Source: Bolinopsis microptera (Eukaryota; Ctenophora; Tentaculata; Lobata; Bolinopsidae). Taken from it: a stretch of 64,000 nt of DNA. Location of the stretch: positions 15,967,365 through 16,031,364 of the forward strand of contig NC_087082.1 of NCBI RefSeq assembly GCF_026151205.1, read 5' to 3'. Below the pieces are notes generated by a model, which was given only the letters and a program-made list of their open reading frames with translations, searched no databases and was not told the DNA's origin. Both the position numbers and the translations under genes were made by a program. This document shows, in pieces, positions 23,774 through 34,449 of the stretch. Numbering within the stretch: position 1 is the first letter of the stretch; the number at the start of each line of letters is the position of its first letter.

Positions 23774-24370
23774 AGGGCCTGTCGTGATATTATGGATCGC
23801 GCGCTTAGGTTCCACCAGGATCTGGCAGTCCTCATAATTCTGCGGCCTCTATGTATCGTCATCTCGTACAACTCTTTAAGAATCTTAGGGATTTGGCATG
23901 TAAAAATGTGCAGCCTTCCAGACATTGATTGAGTTAACGAGGTGTCGTACGTCACCTCAAGATCGGGTGACAGGGGGCTGACCAGGCCAGAACCCAATTG
24001 ATTGGGTCTGAGGTCACGTGATTATGAGCCTGAGGTCACGTGACTATGACGTCACCAGACCTTCCTCTCCGTTTCCCGCTCATTGGATCAGGTGAGCTTG
24101 CATGCATGTGAATGTGGGTGTAAGTATAGCTGTACTGTAGTTTATACCTAATTAAACCCCTATAGAAACTGAAAATTTATTTTCTGGCAGAAAGCTAGAA
24201 ATTTACCAAAATATCGTCATTGTTTTAAATTTATTTTGATGACCATTCCTAACCTAAAATCGCACGAGAAATCTATTAAACTTGGTTTCAGAACTCAACG
24301 ATGCTTCCTTATGCCTAAAAATCAATGTTTTATCGATACAATCAACATCTCGATCCTGTAGTTCAACTTA
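23774..24370 (+). repeat. dispersed repeat, clean copy
   Basis: The same sequence recurs in inverted orientation at about 28840-29452. Similarity begins at GGGCCTGTCGTGATAT and runs to around 24370, then stops at both sides, so it is a bounded element rather than a large duplication. It carries two copies of TGAGGTCACGTGA and a TGACGTCA site near 24010-24052. A minus-strand open frame (23997-23764) reads SMSGRLHIFTCQIPKIL; I do not recognise it. Confidence 0.75.
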
Positions 24371-25035
24371 TTACTTAAAGGGTTCAAGTATAGTTACGCG
24401 GTAGACAAACTAAACAAAATTGTAGGTTTATAAAATATAACCTACCAGGATGTGCGCCGAGCTAAACTCGTCGAAGGTAATATTTGGAACAAATATTTTA
24501 CGAGTATCACCCGTTAAAAATAAAACACCAGTTTAATTGTCCTTTTGTCTGAACCATTATAACACTTATGATTTCCTTCGAGATTTTTTTAGAAGGGAAA
24601 AGAATATTCAAACAATATACACATAATATAGCAATGGCCAATTGGCTGACTATAAGGTCATGGCCTGAACAAACAGTTTTTTTAATAGTCAAGTGATGCT
24701 AAGCAGAGCACAAATATGTAATAAGTTAATAGATAAAAATACTGATTCAATGATTAAAATTATAGCTGTGAGTGTCAATAAATTACTGTGTCATAAAAAA
24801 AGGAACAATGTACACGTGATCTGAGATACCAATATCTCAATATCAAAAGGATAGTGTCTAGAAACATTCATAGTCCATGGTGGCAGGTATCAAGTTAAAC
24901 GAAGTTACACTGACTGGCAATGTATACGATTGCCGTCTCCCTCTCTCACCCCTGACCGCTATCAGGGTGCTCCTGAGGATTGAGAATCTAATCCTGGTGC
25001 GCATGTAACACATAATAGCCGCATAGTCTTCTCCT
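24371..25035. other. spacer, no gene seen
   Basis: AT-rich sequence between the dispersed repeat and the RT-linked fragment. I see no supported gene. Confidence 0.5.
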
Positions 25036-25039
25036 CTCT

Positions 25040-25470
25040 TCAGGATAGTTTTTCAGCGAGTCTCTTGTGGTATCTTGTGGCTTGTGGACCCCATCCGCCA
25101 TTTGTTGAGTATATAAGTGGGGTAAAGGTGCCTTTTTCCACCTGGATGATTCTGTTGTTGTACTTTTTCATTTTCCTCATTTCATGAGCTTTATAGATCT
25201 GTTCCATATCTTTTTTGACATATGTGGGTGAGTTCGGGTGGGTAACGCAGACATCAAAGAATGTTCGTTCAAATGTGCTCCAGAGACCTCGTGAGGATAC
25301 ATCAGGTGCAGCTCTATCAGCATTGGTACCAACAATTTCTTCATTATCAAGGGGTATCAATGCTGGCTCAGTCACTACATCTCTGCATACTTCACGCTGC
25401 AGCTCTGCATTTAGATCGCGGATGTTGTTGTGTCTCATAGAAACATAGCCAACTTTCTTGCATATAAGTG
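25040..25470 (-). pseudogene. transposon-linked protein fragment (cnidarian/sponge type)
   Basis: Minus-strand frame ending at 25040. About 140 residues, including VGYVSMRHNNIRDLNAEL, PDVSSRGLWSTFERTFFDV and EKGTFTPLIYSTNGGWGP. From memory this matches a multi-copy family found next to reverse transcriptases in cnidarian and sponge genomes. The PDV...FFDV spacing is reminiscent of a PD-(D/E)XK nuclease core, which is a guess. Its N-terminal part is cut where a plus-strand LINE starts, near 25470-25490, so the open frame beyond that point is chimeric. It was not found attached to an RT here. Confidence 0.5.
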
Positions 25471-25479
25471 TGATTTCCT

Positions 25480-26650
25480 TCGAGAACATCTCCGGATGCC
25501 ATGAAAAAATGCAGATGGTTTGTGACCACCTCAGCAAGTGGTGCATCAAGAACAAGCTAGTAGTGAACTGTGATACGAATAAAACGGAGGCCATAATTTT
25601 GAAAACTGCAGCTTATACTGAAGAACAAAAACCTGCAGAATTATGTATTAATGGGAAAAGCATCAACTACGTCCAAAGCACAAAGGTCCTTGGGGTAATA
25701 GTAGATGAAGACCTCAATTTCAAGAAACATGCGTCTCAAAAACTTAAAGAATGCAAAAGAAAGTGGGGATTAATAACAAAATCAACTAACCGCAACTACG
25801 GTCTAAACGTTTTACAGCCTCACTCTCCTCCTTAAAACAATGGTCCTCACTAAACTGTTCTACGCAGCACCTATTTGGCTTCACAAGTGTCTCAATCAAT
25901 TTAAAAGCTTCTGGAATAAAATCATTCTAAAAATATCTGGATCAGTCCTGAATCCACAATGCAAAGGGAATTAACCGAACTTGCTCTCCACCTCCCACCA
26001 CTGGATGTGCAACTCGAAGCTCTTTCGGTTAAATTCATGTGCAAAGTACTCACACAAGGTGACAACCTCTCAGCTACACTCTACCAAGTTGACGAAAGCA
26101 GAATACCAAGCTTTCATGTCTTAACAATGTCACTGAAAAAGTACTTCCTTTGGAAAGAAAATAAGTCACACGGAACCAGAATGATAGACCTAAAGCAGAA
26201 ACTTTTTCAAGGTTTGGGCCTATTAACCCCAAGGCAGATTTAAAGGAGCTAAAAAAAAAGGGATCTGGATTGACAGCATCGAAAAAAAAATCGCAATGCA
26301 GAACTTCGTAACAAAAAGGGAAAAAAAAAATATTGGGTGTCACAAAGAAAAAAAAACAGTGGGCTCCCCCCCCTTTTGGCCAAAAAACAACTTTTATTGG
26401 GGCACAACCAAAAAAAAAAAATTGGACGGCGAATAAGGGATACTTTTCAGGCAGTTACCACCTTTCCCAAATACCCAAAGGGATCGGGGTGGGGGAACAG
26501 TGGTGAGGCCTGTCTTTTTCGGGGGGAAAACTTTCGAGGGGGGTTTTCCCCGGGGAACAAAACCCCAAGGGGGGGTTTTGGGGTTTGGAAGACCCCCCGG
26601 GGGGTTAAACCTTGCAGCAAAAGGGGAAAAAGCTGGGTGGGGTTTGTTTA
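25480..26650 (+). mobile_element. 5'-truncated LINE, RT C-terminal part
   Basis: The plus strand encodes the thumb-side end of a non-LTR reverse transcriptase: LSKWCIKNKLVVNCDTNKTE, then INYVQSTKVLGVIVDEDLNF, then (after a frameshift near 25820) VLTKLFYAAPIWLHKCLNQF and, after another near 25965, LTELALHLPPLDVQLEAL. The catalytic YxDD motif is not present, so it is 5' truncated. From about 26250 it runs into the poor-quality block, where the frame dissolves. It is not functional. Confidence 0.8.
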
Positions 26651-28839
26651 ACTTCCTATCTGGGATGAAGTGTTAACAAAAAGCAGCACACAAAAAGCTT
26701 TCTTAGAAGAGGTTTTTCTTTGGGGTTCAAAATAAATGTTTCCCGGGGATTTTCCAAAAAAACTAGAAAGACATAAAATAAAGACTCGGGCAAACATCCC
26801 CAAGAAATAAAACCCCCGTAAAAAATTAAAGGGGGGATCCTGGCCCCCAAAATCCCCATTTTTTTCCGGGAACTTTAAAGGGGGTACCAATGGGGGCAGG
26901 AACCAGGGGTCATGCTGCCGCGAGTTTAAAGCATAGAGGGGATGGGGGCTTCTCTGGGACTAACACGCCTGAAGCGGGGCCCAAAAACTATGTCCAAACC
27001 CCTGGTTTTGGGGAAATGTCTGCCCCCGGTGCCTGCCCGGGGTTTCAATAAAGGTCAAGCATCTTTTAATTGTTAGGGTTGAGCATTCTAAACCAAACAA
27101 TGTGGGAACCCCCCAAAAAACACCAAAAAGATCAAAAGAGACACTTAAAAACTTTGGGAAAAAATAGATGCATTTTGTATATTTTAATTTAAAAGGTGTA
27201 TTATTCCCCACTTTAAAAGGGGTTTGTTAATAATTTTTTAAAAATTTTAGCTTTTTTTAGATTTAAAATAAAAATTTAAAAATTAGGTTTAAATGTAAGC
27301 TATATAAAAATACGTCAAAAATCATATAAAAACGAATGTATCAAAGTCCATCATCAGTTAAAACAGGGGAGAGTCGGGCAGAACAAAGGGAAACCCATGT
27401 TGCTTGGGGGAATTTTTTCTGAAATATTCCCGGGACAGGTTAAAAAAATCAATTGCATTTCCTTTATTGGGTGTGGATTTTAAAACATTAAAATGGTTTT
27501 TAAAAACCCTACATAATACATTTCTTGCGTAATTTTAGAAAAGCCTTTTTGGGCGTAATCTTAATTAAAACGGTGCCATTGGTCGATTATTCAATCAGTA
27601 GAATAAGCTGTTAAAAATTGGCCAAAACATTGCAAACTAATCCCCCCACAAAGGGGTGTCTTACCCCCGAAAAACCCATCCAAAAGCTATACACAAAACC
27701 TACCTAATTTCCCACTCACCCTTTTTAGGGGTATTTACCAATTAAACTAGAACTTTCTAAAAATCGATTATTAGGGCAAAAAAAACCCTGCTGTGTACGT
27801 TTTTGGGCCACGTGTAGTGCTCTAGCCCAATGTGTTTAAAAATATGCCGAAAATTTATTTCCAGTTTATTTCTCAAAAAAATTAAATAAGTACGGATCTG
27901 GATATTATCCTTGGGAAATTTTAGCATTTTAACGGTATAAAAGTTTTAAAAAATTACTAACATTTATAAAAATTTTTAGCCTGAAGAGGGCTTTGAGCCA
28001 AAAAATTTCCCCTTACTCCTAATTTTCCTTGTTTATTTTGTCCTTGTCTTTTTCCAAGGAAAATACCAAATCGTTTTTTAAAATAAATAAACCCTAAAAA
28101 ACAGCAAAACATCCTTATTTAAAATTAATAAGTAACCTAAAAAAAAATAAACCCATTATATAATTAAATACAAAGTAGTTGTCTTTTCCTTTTAATACTG
28201 TCCCAATCCCGACTAAATTTTAACTTTTTAGCCCCCCAAACAGCGAACTTAAATTTTTATTAAAATCGTTGACAAAATATTTTAAAAAAATAAATCTGCG
28301 GGGATTTGCAAGTGCTGGGAAAAAACCCAAAAAAGGTACCTTTTTAGTCATAAACTTTTCCCAGGTAGTACGTTTACAAAAAATTGAAAAAAAACGGGGG
28401 GACATTTTAAAAAAATTAAAATTACAACGGCCACAAAAACCCCAAAAAGGTTTTTATACTTAAAACTGTTTAAGACAATTGAAAGGGCATAATTCTAATT
28501 TTTCCAAAAATGTCAGGCCCCCCCAAACCCTCCGTCTCACTTTGAACTTTGGGTCATTTTCATGGTGCTTTTGCCTAAAATTTTCCTCCCCCGTTTTCCG
28601 GTTATTTTAAAGTTAACTTTTTCAATTCCCAAAATTTTTTCCGTAAAACGGGGGCGAACAAAAAACCTTGTTTTTAAAGAACTCCCGCCCTGTCTCTTGA
28701 ATTGCTGATGATGACGGGGAAACACATGAGTTCAAAACAACGATTATTGGTTAATGGTTATTCGAAATGACCCTTAAAAATACAAGTAATGTGATGAAAT
28801 TTTTTTCCTGCGTATTTTGTTACCTGTTACTAATTAATT

Positions 28840-29452
28840 AATAGACGAGTTTGTTGATTGAAATCGATAAAACAGGGGTTTTTTTAAAGGCATAAAAAAG
28901 AAATTTTTGAGTTAAAACCCAAAAGTTTTTTTCGATTTCGTTGCGTTTAAAAAGGTCGGAATGGTCATCAAAAAAAATTTTTAAAACAATGACGAAAATT
29001 TTAAAATTTTCAAGTTTTCTGCCAGAAAAAAAATTTTGGGTTTCAATGGGGGGTTTTAATTAGGTAAAAACTACAGTACACTATTTTAAAACCACATTCA
29101 CAGGGCATGAAAAGTCACCTGGTCCAATGAGCGGGAAACGGAGGGGAAAGGGTTGGGTTAAAGTCTAGTCACTTTGACCTAGGCTCATAATCAGTGTCCT
29201 CCCCAATAAATTGGGGTTTTCTGGCCTGGTCAGCCCCCTGTCCCACCCGATCTTGGGGGGGTGACGTACGCCCCCTCGTTAACTAAATCAATGTCTGGAA
29301 GGCTGCAAATTGCCCACCCCCCAAAAAAAACCCCCCCTAAGTTTTCTTAAAGAGTTGTAGGGGAAAACGAACTAGAGGCCGCGGGAATTTATGGGGACTG
29401 CCAGACCCTGGGGGAACCTAAGCGCCCCATGATATCACGACGGCCCTAACAG
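28840..29452 (-). repeat. degraded inverted copy of 23774-24370 repeat
   Basis: Landmarks in order: AATGGTCATCAAAA, TTTTCTGCCAG, CCAATGAGCGGGAAACGGAG, CTGGCCTGGTCAGCCCCCTG, AATGTCTGGAAGGCTG, TTAAAGAGTTGTA, GATATCACGACGGCCCTAA. All match the reverse complement of the clean copy. Similarity ends abruptly at GGCCCTAA. Confidence 0.8.
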
Positions 29453-31634
29453 CATCCCAAAAAAATGTTCGCTTTGCATAGCCCGGACTCAATGTAAGCG
29501 CTTTTTTAGCATTTCTTTTTGGCGCAAATTTTTCATTTTGTAGGTTTACAACCCTACCGGGACCGGCCGAGTAGGGAACAAATTTTTTATAAATTCCCCC
29601 GTTAAATTTTTTACCCCAATCAGCATCAGGGATCCGGAATTTTTTCCCCGTATTAAATATTAACTCGTTTTTCCCGACCTTTTAAAGACTGTTGACAAAT
29701 CCAATTTAATTTAAAATTTAAAAAACCTTAATTTTGCTCGATGCCTTTGAGCGGGGGCCGCGCTTTAAAAATTTTCTTCTGGTAAGTAGAAGATTTTGTT
29801 GAAGTTTTTACAAATCGAATTGATTTTAAGTGCTAATGATTCTTTTCTTAAATTTTGGTCGATGGGGCGTCAAAAAATAAATGAAAATTTAAAGGAACCT
29901 TTAAAGGAAAACTAAAAGCAATTTTTAGTGCCCCTCCAAATCTTATTTGGGGTGATTTTAAGAAAGGGAATTTTCAGGGTACCAAAAAAATGTTTTAACG
30001 GGCCCAGCTCTTTTGGGATGATCCCCTGATTTGTTTCCCAGTTATTTTATGGGGGTTTCTATGCAAAAGTTTTCTTCCAGACAAGAAGGGATTTCAAACC
30101 AGTGGAAAATTTTTTCACCAGCCGTTCCCTTTTTTTATTTTTCTTTCTCTTGTCCCCGGGGGTCCCCCCCGGTTTCCTTCTTTGGTCGGGAATGTACCCA
30201 AAACCCAGCTTTTTAAAGAGAAACCCCTCCTTTCTTCCAATTTCTTTGGTGTACCTTTTGGGTGAAAGGGGATTTCATGTAACTCCTTCAAAAAAGGCTT
30301 TTGGGTTTCCCAATGGAAATGTACACTAGCCATGAGAAAAAAAAAGGTTTGGCGAGTAGAAAAAGGGAACATTTCCCCAAAATAGTCCTATCAAAAACGG
30401 GGGAAAATTGGGAAAAGAGAAAAAATACTTTTTTAAAAAAGTTTTGAAAGAATGCTAAAAACGGAAAAAGATAAAAGGAAACAAAAAAATTTTAAATGAA
30501 ACAAAAAATTTTAAATTTTTTGCCCTTTTTTTACAGAAAAAAGGATGAAAAACAATTAAAAAAAATTAAAATTGCCCTTTGGTGAAATGACTTTTTGCCC
30601 TTTTGGGATGTATTTTGGTTTTTAAAAGACAGGAAACCTAAGGGGGGAAAGGGAAATTGGCGTCCCGGGGAAGTTTTTTCAACACCGAAACGCAGTTCAG
30701 TTAAGTTTATAGAGACAAGGTCAGTTTGGGATAGAAAAAAATTTAAGCGGGAACTTTAGGGGTTCTGTTTTTATTGTTATTAAAAGGTTGCAGTTTTGTT
30801 GGGGCCCAAAAAGTCTCCCCCAAAAAACACCCTTTTTAGTTTATAGTGTATTTTCAAGGATATAAAATGCGTTTAAAATTTGGATATTGGAGAGCTGGCG
30901 AAGATTAGGGTCTTTTTATAAGGGTTTTTAATAAACTAAAAATTACTTAAACTTTTACAGTGTAATTAAAAATTTTTTTAAATTTCTTTCTAAAATTTTT
31001 TTTTCAAAATTCAAAAGTAAATATCAAAAATTTAAAAAAAACCCTTTCCCCAACTTACTTTACTCACAGGACAAGATTTTGGAAAAAAACATTTGGGTAG
31101 GGTAATTTTAATTGAGATGTGTGTAAACCACCCAAATTTAAAATGTTTGGGAAATAAGTTTTGCGCAGTCAAAATCTTTACGTCCAATCAAGCAGGGCAT
31201 AAATTATTTTGGGATTCGTTAATAGGCACTTTTAGTTTTACCTCCAAGCACATTACATATGTAAAGTAAAGTATTCTAAATTTTTTTGGGGTTTAAAAAA
31301 TTTTAAAAAATTTGGGTTTTGATCAGTTTTTGTGATTGTAGGGGGGGTCTCCCCGACAGATTAAAAGGCAGGGTTTCCTGAGGAAATGGTAACCCCCCAT
31401 GAAAGGAAAAATTTTGGGACCCAGGGAAATTTTTCATTATCTTTAGAGCTCGAGGAAAACTGTGGTATGTATAGGATTTTTTTTATAGCTAAAATATTAT
31501 TATGTTTTAAATTTATGGGTTTTTGGTGTCTCTTTTTTTGAAAAATTTTTGGCAAGTTCTGGTGCCCTATGGGCCCTAGTAGTGCCCCATCTTAAACTTA
31601 CCAAGGTACCCCACCCTTCCCCCAAAAATAGTAC

Positions 31635-32800
31635 TCAAGACAGTACTTCGGAGCAGTAAAAAAAGGTTTTAACGTTTTTTCGCGGGGCCCCACCCCATAC
31701 AGAAATACAGTAGGAAAGATGTGATTCGAACAGGGTTTTTAAAATTATTGGTGTAAAAATTTTGGAAGGGAGCGGGGAAAAAGTTTTAAAAAAGGGAAAT
31801 GTGGAATGATTTAAGTCTTTAAAAAGTGCTTTGATTGATCTTCCCTGAAAAGGTTTCCCTCGCAATATAAACCCAGAAATTTTGCGGTGAAAATTTTTTT
31901 TGTTTTAAAAGTTGTCTATGGGAAATACAACTTAAGGTGTGATAAACTCTACTTAAAACCCTTGCCATGGGGGGTTTTGAAGTTATGAGCAGCACTTGGA
32001 CTTTTTTAATATGTAACTTATTCGCCCATAAAAAGATTTTAAATGATGACAAAAGCTTTTTCCCCCTTGTTCAAAGCCTCACGTTTTTTTTTTTGGCCGG
32101 GACAAAAAAAAAACGTGCCCCCCTAGTTTTATAAAAAATGTTGAAGGGGTCGATGGGTGTAAAAAAGCTTTGCTTGGGTAATGAATTTCCTAAAAAATGA
32201 TTTTTAAAGGTTTAAGGGGATTTCGTAATAAAAATTTTACAGAGAAATTTGGGACTGCATGAAAATGTAGAGTGAGTTTCCCTAAACCCAAACGCTTCTT
32301 CGATATAACTCCCGGGGAGCTAAAATCCATATATTCTAAATATATGAGTTTTTCCCAAAGACTTACCGAAGCGGACATTGGGGGAGTTAGGAGGGTTTTT
32401 CTAAAATTTCTTCGGGGTTTACCTTTTTTATACAAGTGTTATTTTACCAGTTTTCAGGACATCAAAATATCCCTTTTGGGGTATAAGGATTTTGAAGTAA
32501 TTCGTAATACAGGTGCGTTACAGGGAGATAAATTTTTTACTACCTTATGGGAATGTCACTGGCTTTACCATTTTCAAACTCGCTTAAAATTTTAATATTT
32601 CGTTGGGAGGAGAAATCTTCTAGCCAAATTTTTTTTTTCATTTTTTGGGGTTTCGGAAGTCAAGAAATTTTTTAAAGGGTTAATATAGGCAGGCCATCAA
32701 TAAAATTATCAGGGGTCTCATTCAGCTTTGGTGCAATAGAGACAAACCAAGCTTTTTTGAATCCTTTAGCAATTGCCCCTTCTGTAAAACAATTCTTTGG
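31635..32800 (-). mobile_element. decayed LINE reverse-transcriptase fragments
   Basis: Minus-strand islands in several frames, in LINE order: FKKAWFVSIAPKL near 32.76 kb, WANKLHIKKVQVLLITSK near 32.0 kb, and ILKTLFESHLSYCISVWGG near 31.7 kb, which is a typical post-RT segment. The frame is broken throughout, in part by the poor consensus. No complete motif set remains. Confidence 0.55.
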
Positions 32801-34449
32801 TTATCAAAGTAAATGGGGGCTTGGTTTGCCTCTTCTTTTTTGCCCCCGATTCGTTAATAATTTTTTCCAGGTTTTCTTGCTGTTTTCACAGTTGTTTAGG
32901 GTTTCGTTAAAAGTTTTGCCAACGTTTGGCAGCTTTAAAAGAAACTTTTAGCATCCTCAAAAATCACCAAATAAATTGGTAGAGCAAAAAGTTACCCCCA
33001 GGGGTTTTTATTAGTAACTTTTCAGGCCCCTCCCTTTCGCAGTTCCTTTCTTTATTTTTTACAGATGGGATGATACTGCTGTTCCATGGGTTAAGTTTGG
33101 GGGTTTCTTTTTTTCACTTTTGGTACCTCCGTTTGCAGTGTTTTTTAGTGTTGGGCAAAACATGCCCGGGGAAATATCAAATTTTGGTTTAAGGGGTGAG
33201 CTGGTTTACCGTTTACCCCCAAATTTGATACAAAAACTTTTTTTTTTGGAACTTGAGTAATAAATAGGGACATGTTTTTCGAGGCCCCTTATTGCGGGGG
33301 GATCTAAATGAAGTGAAAAGGGAAATATGGGGGAGGGTCCCCAAACCGTTCTTCAAAAACACCTGATAAGACTATATCTCAATTTTTTTTTGTTTTAAAA
33401 AGTTATCGATGCAGGAACTTTTCAGTTTTTACGAAAATGGTTGGGAATGGAGATGTCGGGGTAAAAGCCGTTTTGTAAAAGGGATCCCCAAAAAAGTGGG
33501 GGGCTGGTTTGGAATATTTAAATATGTTTTTGGGTTTAAAATCTCCCCAAAAAATACAGTGAAGGGAATGAATTTTATCAGGAAAAGAATAAATTTGACT
33601 TATTTAAAACAACAATTTGGGGAGCTTTAAGGGAAAGAGGGAAAAAAAAGTGGAGCACGTTAAAATATCAGAACTTGATAAAAAATTTTTTAAACCCAAA
33701 AAAATTGAAATGGCTACTTCATTTCTTAAAAGGGTTTTTTTTAAAAATTTTCTAGGATTTTTTATTTAATATCATATTGAATTTTTTTTTTTATATTTTT
33801 TTTTTTTATTATTTTTTTTTTTTGGGTCAAAGCTGTATTATTTTTTGGGTTTGGGAAATTTTAAAATTTTAAAAAAAGGGGGACATATTTTTTTAAAAAA
33901 AAAAAATTTTTCCAAAATTTGGTGGATCTACACGGATTTGCTATGATTTCAATGTTAAACATGCTTTATTTACGTCACTTCAAAATTTCCCCCTCATGGG
34001 GCCCTGTTCCCAGAAACCAAAAACCCTAAAAAATCCCCACTTTTCAAAAAATTTTGTTGTTTTTTTACTTTCTTTTTTTTTCACTTTTGGTGTGTTTAAA
34101 ACTTTTTTTTTCCCCCTTTTAGGTGTCCCCGTGGGGAAAAAATATTTAAAAAACTTTTTTGTCACATTTAAAGGGGCGAAAGTTTTCCAAATTTTTTTGT
34201 CTTTTTTAGGGGGTGTAAAAAAAATGGGTCCCAGGGGTGGCCCAAAAAAAATTTGGGGCAGCCCAAAAAAAAAAGTTGGGCTTGATTTTATGAACATCAG
34301 ACAAAAATTTTTTAGGCGGGCCCCCGGTATGTTTCGCCCCTGGGCCTCAGTTTATTAACACAATCACAATAATTTCCATCACAAATTTCAACCCAAAAAC
34401 AGTTGTATGTGACCCAAAATAATCAGTTTAACCTAGACCAAAAACCTAG

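Larger units (their letters stand above)
26250..34420. other. low-quality block with smeared homopolymers
   Basis: An 8-kb stretch dominated by short runs of one base (CCCC, GGGG, AAAA, TTTT), unlike its flanks. Comparison of 28840-29452 with its clean counterpart at 23774-24370 shows the pattern directly: bases next to a run are changed to that base (clean GTACGACACCTC, here GTACGCCCCCTC) and runs are lengthened. Reading frames here are therefore unreliable. Recognisable content is the tail of the LINE from 25.5 kb, the inverted repeat copy, LINE pieces at 31.6-32.8 kb and the 5' end of BTB copy 1. I see no other gene. Confidence 0.75.

Noticed and set aside
26337-34358. Assorted open frames of 60-120 codons in the low-quality block
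   Set aside because: Sequences are homopolymer-driven (Lys, Phe, Pro, Gly runs), and errors make frames meaningless. Only LINE motifs were kept.
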